This document shows positions 58,480-64,000 of a DNA stretch of 64,000 nt, in pieces. Made by a program: the position numbers and the translations under genes. Source of the stretch: Calocera cornea HHB12733 (taxonomy: Eukaryota; Basidiomycota; Dacrymycetes; Dacrymycetales; Dacrymycetaceae). The stretch spans positions 129,564 to 193,563 of the forward strand of contig KV423960.1 in assembly GCA_001632435.1 (NCBI GenBank). The letters are read 5' to 3'. The first letter of the stretch is position 1, and the number at the start of each line of letters is the position of its first letter. The notes under the pieces were generated by a model. That model saw only the letters and a program-made list of their open reading frames with translations. It made no database searches and was not told where the DNA came from.

Positions 58480-59671
58480 TCAATGAGGGAACTCAGCAGA
58501 CACGATGTACCTGGATGGTCGCAGTCTGTCAACTAAACGGACTGTGCAGATAGAGACAACGACATACCCCTTGTCAACCAGAATGCCTCTTGAGCGAATG
58601 AGAACAGTGTACTGTTGTCACAGGTCAGACCATGGATATGATGCAATATGACGCTGCTTACCTTCAGAACCCATCGAGGCGCCACAGCCTGATCCACCTT
58701 ACCCTCCTCTTGATATATCTTGAAAGATTCCGGCAGGGGGAGTCGCTCCTCAAACTCTGACAGCAGTGCGGTCAGAGACTTAGTAGGTAGGATGTCTGCA
58801 ACCATCATTAAGCACTTGGTTCGGATACCATACAACGGCTGCATACCATGTGGATCAGGATGAGCAACCAGCTCGACACCTCTTTTCGCGGCAGCCAGCT
58901 GCACATCATCCGGCGGGTTCATGCATGGCGGAGAGTCACAGTCGAATAGGTTCAGGTGGTCGGTTGCTACAGGCTTAGCCGACGCTGGAGGCAGTTCGGC
59001 GATGATCGAATACAGTTTAAGGAGATGTTTGGCGGAGAAGTCAGAAACACCGATGTTTTTGATCAGAGGGTTTGAGGACAGTGTCTAATTGGAGTGGATG
59101 AGAAAGATACGACAAAGTGGAGGGAAGATATGCGGACCGTCCATAGATCCCCGATGTCCTCGACCTCCGGCATTCCGACCTCCTCCCATTTTTCTTGTCC
59201 ATCCCATTTGACGCCGTCCAACTTGACGACAAACCGCGAGACCTCCTTCTTCCCAGTCGCCTTCTCCAACGCAGTCAATGCCTCAGCAACCCACACGTCG
59301 CGCACTTTCTCACACTCCTTCCCCTTTGGTGTACCCCGCAAAGACGGCGGTTCGAAGAAGAACATCTTCACGGTGACCTCGCCGTCATTGTCCTTCGTCC
59401 GCTTAAGGTCCGCTTCCTTCGGGATGATGAGCTGGCCGCCCTCCCTCACTCCTAACCCCTCAGCCTCCTCGTCAGTCGCGCCGAAGCAGAAACTGGCCGG
59501 CTCGTCCGGGTGTTCGGCACATGGGTCGAGCGCGTAATGCAGCGACGTGTGAATGGCGTGCAGGAGCTCGGTATTGGAGTTCTCGCCGGATGACGAGGGC
59601 CCCTGCGGCGGTGTCCACGAGATGGCATGCCGGGTGATGTTCTGGGTATATAGCAGGAGCGTCGACGCCAT
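58480..59671 (-). CDS. Glutamate-cysteine ligase regulatory subunit
   Basis: Modifier subunit (GCLM type, aldo/keto-reductase-like fold) that tunes the first step of glutathione synthesis. The ATG at 59671 gives MASTLLLYTQNITRHAISW. Exon 1 carries KMFFFEPPSLRG, VWVAEALTALEKATGKKEVS and VGMPEVEDIGDLWT. The next exons have TLSSNPLIKNIGVSDFSAKH (the AKR-like strand of the family), ATDHLNLFDCDSPPCMNPPD, RGVELVAHPDPH and DILPTKSLTALLSEFEERLP. The last exons give VAPRWVLKYTVLIRSRGILV and YIVSAEFPH before the stop at 58480. Fungal members often run with an internal insert, as here between residues 70 and 130. It lies head to tail downstream of the MFS copy 2 promoter region and close to TDP1 (195 bp). 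Recognition is by segment pattern, so moderately sure. Confidence 0.8.
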
Positions 59672-60180
59672 GGCGATGAGAAGTGTCGCAAGCGACGCTC
59701 CTTCTATTGGGTGAAGACGACGTCAGGGGTTGGACGTCAACTTGGGAGTGTCGAGACTAGGCCAGCAAGCCGACGCGCTGATTCAGCACAGGCAAATCCG
59801 TCGTCGACAGACCCTCTGGCTGCGTACAGAATGCTCACGAGCGCACTCGATCGCGACCGAGCTCCTCGATGATGGGCGCGTTCAAGTCTGGGCGGGGTAT
59901 CAGGGAGGGTGATTGTAGAAGCTGACAATAATGATGACTCCCGACAGCCTTCTCCCGGAGGTGCCGCTGCCTCAGCATGGCAATTTTGGGCGGGGAGAAC
60001 ACCTGAGCGCTCGCGCAATCGGGCAACGTCAGGGTGCGACCATCCTCTCCTCAAGAATTCCGGCAACCCTCAGATTTCTAATCTGTAACGTGGGCTTCAA
60101 TTCATTCCTGGAAATTGTCCAGCGATAGGGCTCGGCTACCTTGACGCTACGTGCGGCTTAGGAGGCACCACTGCATAGCT
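59672..60180. other. GCLM-like promoter and MFS 2 3' flank
   Basis: 509 bp between two minus-strand genes. No gene found. Confidence 0.45.
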
Positions 60181-61945
60181 CTAGGAAGCGCGCTCGATCA
60201 AATCGCTCTCGCCCTCTTTCTCGGACTCATTCTTCTCACTGGCAGCTCTCATCTCTTCGGCAAGCGGAGCAGCAACCTCGTCGCCAAACTTGCCGTTGAT
60301 CTCCTCGAGCGATAATCCTTTCGTCTGCATAGATTACTTGTCAACGATCTGAAGATAGTTCGCTGGGAGCGGGCCTCTCACTTCCGGGAAATACCGCCAC
60401 ATGATGGCGATGTTGACGGCCGTCATGCAGATAAAGAACAAGTAGAACCTCCACTGGATGTTCGCCAAAGCGGTGGGTGCGGCATCAAGATAGGCGACGG
60501 TGGAAAGAAACGTGCCAACCATGGAGAAGGCCATGCCTTGCGACCTGATGTGCGTGGGGAAGATTTCGGAACAATAGACATACGATGTCGCATCGATCCC
60601 GCTGGCGTAGAAGAAGATGAAAAAGAAGATGAACACTACCCCGAATGCATTGCCAGTCGCATTGGAAGTTCCGGCATACTGGGCTGTCATAGCGCTCTCG
60701 CAGGCGAGCGAGATCATGCATCCTGTCAGACCGATAACTTCGATATTGTCAGTATGGACATCGCTGGACTCAATCGCGACGTACTCAGCAAGCGGACTCG
60801 GCCCACACGGTCCATGATGAATGAGGCGAAGAAGTTGGCGGCCGTAGCGACGGTAACGTACGCCGCTCCTAGCATGAGAACGGTCGCTCCGGTATACCCG
60901 AGGTCCTCATACAGAAGGACGATATAGTCTGATCAACATCAACGCCGGCGCCGGATTCGGTCGACAACAAGGACGCACTGTATACGACATTTCCTCCGGT
61001 GGTCTGTGCCGCGTATTGGACGAAGAAGCCCATCCACATCCTCTTCCTGTACGACGGCCTGGTCACCACCTGCTTCAGCCCTCCGCCTCGTTCCCAAGCC
61101 GCTTGATCCAGCTGAACTTGCTGCGTCATCTGCCGGAACTCGTCCCTGGCATAGAGCTGATCGGGATCGTCCGGCCTACTGTGCAGCTTGGCAATGATCG
61201 CCCAGGCTTCGTCTTTCCTTCCCTTCAGCAACACTGTCCGCCGTGTCAACAATACGCTCGGAGGCGTCGATTGAATAGGCACGTACGCCAACGCGGTGAC
61301 TCTGGAACGCCCGGGCTGAATACCAACAGTGCGAGGGGCCAGATGCAAGAGACCGCGATCGGGAAGCGCCACTGGAAGCTCAAGTTGGAAGAGTAGAACG
61401 TCCCCACGCCGACCCACCCCGCGATGGCATATCCCAACACGATCCATGCGCCTAATTCCAACTCACTTGAGAATCATGAAGGTGCGAGATGAACGAGGCG
61501 CACCATGCTGCCCGACCAGCAGTCCTCGCGACGAGGGCGGCGAGACCTCCGCTTGGAAGATCGGGATAAGAACCACCATCATCCCAATGCCCCATCCTGT
61601 GATAAACCTCGCGACGAGGAACATCGCAACATCCACCGACCCCGACGACAGAGCACTGCCGACGATGCAGATGAGTGCCGCGAGGTTCATTGTGGCCTTC
61701 CGGCCGTACGCGTCGTTCATCCATCCCACGAGGATCGCACCGAACGTTCCTCCTGCCGAGAAGAGACCGTTGATCGCCCCTTCGATGGAGTTCGTATATG
61801 CAGGGTCATTGTCCAGACCGAAATACTGCAGAAATCCGGGCTGGCCGATCGTATTGGATATTACGCTGAAGGCATATCCATACGACAGCGAGCCGAGTGT
61901 CAGGATGAGGATGATGCAGACGTTGTAGAGCGAGTAGTGTGCCAT
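60181..61945 (-). CDS. Sugar-type MFS transporter (copy 2)
   Basis: Close paralogue of the gene at 27376, same family and same start MAHYSLYNVCIILILTLGSL. Landmarks: SYGYAFSVISNTIGQPGF, NDAYGRKATMNLAALICIVG, RFITGWGIGMMVVLIPIFQA then EVSPPSSRG, GAWIVLGYAIAGWVGVGTFY, PESPRW, KDEAWAIIAKLHSRPDDPDQ, QYAAQTTGGNVVYS, ATSYVYCSEIFPTHIRSQGM, and the last exon TKGLSLEEINGKFGDEVAAP with a Glu/Ser-rich end. Stop at 60181. Exon borders match those of copy 1 where checked. Charged C-terminal residues differ between the copies, as does the loop-2 position DTH versus DAY before GRKATM. Substrate unknown; a hexose or oligosaccharide is the family expectation. Confidence 0.92.
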
Positions 61946-62498
61946 GGTTCAGCGTGAGCTCGCACGAGTGGAGTGCCCATAACACCAGCATTTCAACCAG
62001 GCTATCGGTCTGCAAGGTGGAGTGTGGAGTGTGGAGACTCCGCAGAAGACACGGCCATGGTGTTGGTTCCTGCCCCAGATGGCCGAACGTTTTGCCAGCG
62101 CATGCCAGTGCTGAGCACGAACTGGGGCATCGACAGCAAATGTCAGCAATAGAGCATTGTGCTGTCAGGAGCTTTCAGCTGCGAAGCCGGAAAATGGAGA
62201 ACGAGAGCGCGGAAGATGCGGGATGGGGAGGCTATCGGGCGGGAGGGGCCCGGTGCCCTTGTATCAGCCATCCAGCACGAATTGAGAAGTGCGAATGTTG
62301 TTACTTTGCATGACTGTAGCACTAGCATGTCGCAGTGATGCAGTGAGGGCCGCGCACACCACTTGCGTCTCCCATCCCTCTCCAGCCCACAGCTGCGAGC
62401 CCCATACGCTGAAATCAAAGCACCGCGCACCCAACGCATGCCAACCACATCGTCATGATAATTGTACATAAAGTGCAGTACAGGCTGGTATTGTACCT
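61946..62498. other. MFS 2 promoter region and WSS1 3' flank
   Basis: 553 bp with no gene. It contains the conserved 27-bp element at 62024-62050. Confidence 0.5.
62024..62050 (-). promoter_or_regulatory. Conserved element upstream of MFS copy 2
   Basis: Reverse complement of this stretch matches 27279-27305 upstream of MFS copy 1 at 26 of 27 positions; the single change (T to C) breaks one arm of the GTGGAG-T-CTCCAC dyad. It ends 79 nt before the ATG. An extra ACTCCAC unit follows it on the gene strand. Confidence 0.65.
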
Positions 62499-64000
62499 CT
62501 ACAGCGCGGCAGGCCGTTCTCCAACGCCGCACATCTCGCACCTCTCCAGCGCCTCGTGGTTCAGGAACGTGCACGCCCCGCATGCCCATTTCGCCTCCCT
62601 CCTCGCAGCCCCAGCCCCGCCGCCCGCGCCCGCAAGAGCAGGAGTAGCGCCCCCCAGCGCCCTCCCCGCCGAAGCAACCACCGCAGGTGCAGGTGCTGGA
62701 GATGCCATAGGACCGCCCAGCCGCCTCCCCTTAGGGAACCCGACCCCCTCCGCCCGTCGCTGGAGCATCTCCTCCCTCAGGATCGAGCCCAGGCCCTCTT
62801 GCCGCGAGCGCTTGCGGGGCACCTCCCCTCCGTCGGCTGAGGGCGGGGTGGGCACTAGCGGGCGGGGCCGCTTGATGGGGTTCGGTTGTAGTTGTGGTCT
62901 TGGTCGGGCGGTGGAGGACGAGGCTTGCAAATGCGCGGATGTGGATGCAGGGGTGTCCCTGCTCTTGCCTGCAATGCTGTTGCCCGTAGGGGGCTTCGAG
63001 GTCGTCGTCGTCGTCGTCGGAGGAGGAGGAGGCAGAGCCTGCACATGCGCCCTCTCGCTCGTGGGCAGGCTCACAAAGTCCTCGCCGAGCATGTCGGACA
63101 CGTCGGGCAGGTCTTCGTCGTCGTCGTCGTCCTCCTCCTCCTCTTGCGTCAGGTCGATGATCGTCCGCCCCTTCCCTTTTCCCTTCCCCCGGTTGTCCTT
63201 GCCTCCCCAGCCAGAGCCAGAGCCAGAGCCGAAGCCAGCGGCATCAGCAGCCGAGGTCGAGGAAGTGGACAGGCTCTCCATCTCGTCGAGCTTCATCTGC
63301 CTCAGCATGCCCGCCCGGCGGCTCTCGTCGTCGCTCTCAGGCTCGTCGACCCCGTCCTCTTCTTCCGTCTCACTTTCCTCCTCGTCGTCATCGTCGTGGG
63401 CAGAAGCACCCCGCAGCGCCCTCAATCTGCGCTCAGCGGCCTCGGCGCGCGCCTCCCTCGCTTCCTTCGCGTGAGCCCGCTTGCCCTTGGTGCTCCCCTC
63501 CTTCTCGTCCAACGTACGCCCGTCGAGCCTCGCCCCGCCCTCTCCAAACACTTCTGCGCGCACCCTTCCGCCGGGCTTGCGCCTCCGTTCCGTCTGCCTG
63601 CCCGTCTCTGTCGCGCCCCCCTGCCGCCTATTACGGGCGACGCGCCTCCGGCGGGCCGTCCTCGCAGGCCTCTTCTTCTCCTGCGCGCCGCCACACGTCC
63701 ACTCAGGCACTTCCTCCGCCCCCAGCATCTCCCCCGCACCCCCGACCCGCTCCCCATCCCCGACCCGCACCCCCGCGCTCCACATGCCATCCCCATAGTA
63801 CCCCCTCCGCCTGAGCGCCTCCACCTCCCCGCGCAGGGCCCTCCACAGCGCGTGAAACTGGGCGCCGTGGTTCATGTGCTTTATGTGGGCGAGCTCGTGG
63901 CAGAGCGTGTTGAGCAGGTAGGGCGTGGGGTAGAAGGCGCCCGAGGGCCGGCGCAGGACCAGCTCGACCACTTCGCCGGCGTTCCAGTTGCGCCCTGCGA
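62499..64000 (-). CDS. WSS1: WSS1-type DNA-protein-crosslink metalloprotease (5' end cut off)
   Basis: WLM-domain zinc protease that degrades proteins trapped on DNA; the N-terminal exons lie beyond the right edge. The visible part opens GRNWNAGEVVELVLRRPSGA, and the zinc site and catalytic Glu are in CHELAHIKHMNHGAQFHALW. A possible acceptor is CGCAG just before GGCGCAAC at the edge. A long Arg/Lys- and Ser/Glu-rich linker follows. It includes RTIIDLTQEEEEDDDD (about nt 63120-63165), a classic SUMO-interacting motif with acidic flank. The C-terminus is a RanBP2-type zinc finger, WACGACTFLNHEALERCEMC, before the stop at 62499. The linker is unusually long and rich in low-complexity acidic runs compared with the yeast protein. 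Domain order (WLM, SIM, zinc finger) agrees with Wss1. Confidence 0.9.
   Translation of the reverse strand, partial: AGRNWNAGEVVELVLRRPSGAFYPTPYLLNTLCHELAHIKHMNHGAQFHALWRALRGEVEALRRRGYYGDGMWSAGVRVGDGERVGGAGEMLGAEEVPEWTCGGAQEKKRPARTARRRRVARNRRQGGATETGRQTERRRKPGGRVRAEVFGEGGARLDGRTLDEKEGSTKGKRAHAKEAREARAEAAERRLRALRGASAHDDDDEEESETEEEDGVDEPESDDESRRAGMLRQMKLDEMESLSTSSTSAADAAGFGSGSGSGWGGKDNRGKGKGKGRTIIDLTQEEEEDDDDDEDLPDVSDMLGEDFVSLPTSERAHVQALPPPPPTTTTTTSKPPTGNSIAGKSRDTPASTSAHLQASSSTARPRPQLQPNPIKRPRPLVPTPPSADGGEVPRKRSRQEGLGSILREEMLQRRAEGVGFPKGRRLGGPMASPAPAPAVVASAGRALGGATPALAGAGGGAGAARREAKWACGACTFLNHEALERCEMCGVGERPAAL

Overview
The window is nuclear DNA from a filamentous fungus, almost certainly a basidiomycete of the Agaricomycetes type. 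Nearly every gene is split by short introns of about 45-75 bp with GT...AG ends and CTNA-type branch sites. Genes lie on both strands with short gaps, there are no operons, and the proteins have basidiomycete character, such as a PMC1-type calcium pump with a long Ser/Pro-rich N-terminus and tandem one-pass membrane proteins with a beta-rich ectodomain. No rRNA, tRNA, CRISPR array or intact transposon was found.

Layout. 0.5-5.3 kb is GC-rich and compact: MED22 (-), TAN1 tRNA-acetylation factor (+), a wax-synthase-like MBOAT acyltransferase (-) and RNase H2 subunit A (+). A palindrome and a hairpin lie just beyond RNH201. 5.5-10.0 kb: a small unknown gene and a secreted GH31 alpha-glucosidase (both -). 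11.4-18 kb: an STK32/YANK-type kinase with an acylation-type N-terminus (-), ALG12 mannosyltransferase (-) and, divergently, a RAD51D-like recombinase with an eroded Walker A (+). 18-29 kb: an ABCC/MRP exporter (-), an arylamine N-acetyltransferase (-) and a divergent sugar-type MFS transporter (+). 29.5-34 kb: a tandem duplicate of a one-pass membrane protein whose tail ends in a PPxY motif (+ +). 34.3-47.4 kb: POF1-like nucleotidyltransferase, PMC1 calcium ATPase, PEX11 and PPS1 phosphatase (all -). 47.4-50.6 kb is the longest gene-free stretch. 50.6-64 kb: a second NAT (+), CTF8 (+), an unknown Ser/Pro-rich protein (-), TDP1 (-), the glutamate-cysteine ligase regulatory subunit (-), a second MFS transporter (-) and, cut by the right edge, a WSS1-type DNA-protein-crosslink protease (-).

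How the genes relate. Most are unrelated housekeeping genes. Two themes stand out. First, xenobiotic handling: two NATs, an MRP-type exporter, the glutathione-synthesis modifier and two near-identical MFS transporters that share a 27-bp element upstream of their start codons. Second, genome maintenance: RNH201, RAD51D-like, CTF8, TDP1 and WSS1, the last two being the classical pair for topoisomerase-1 adduct repair. The clearest lineage-specific novelty is the tandem PPxY-tailed membrane protein pair; the most unusual DNA-level signals are the shared MFS element and an over-represented GCATATATGC palindrome. Gene models were spliced by eye. Stop codons and motif-bearing exons are firm; some start codons and a few junctions are inferred and are flagged.
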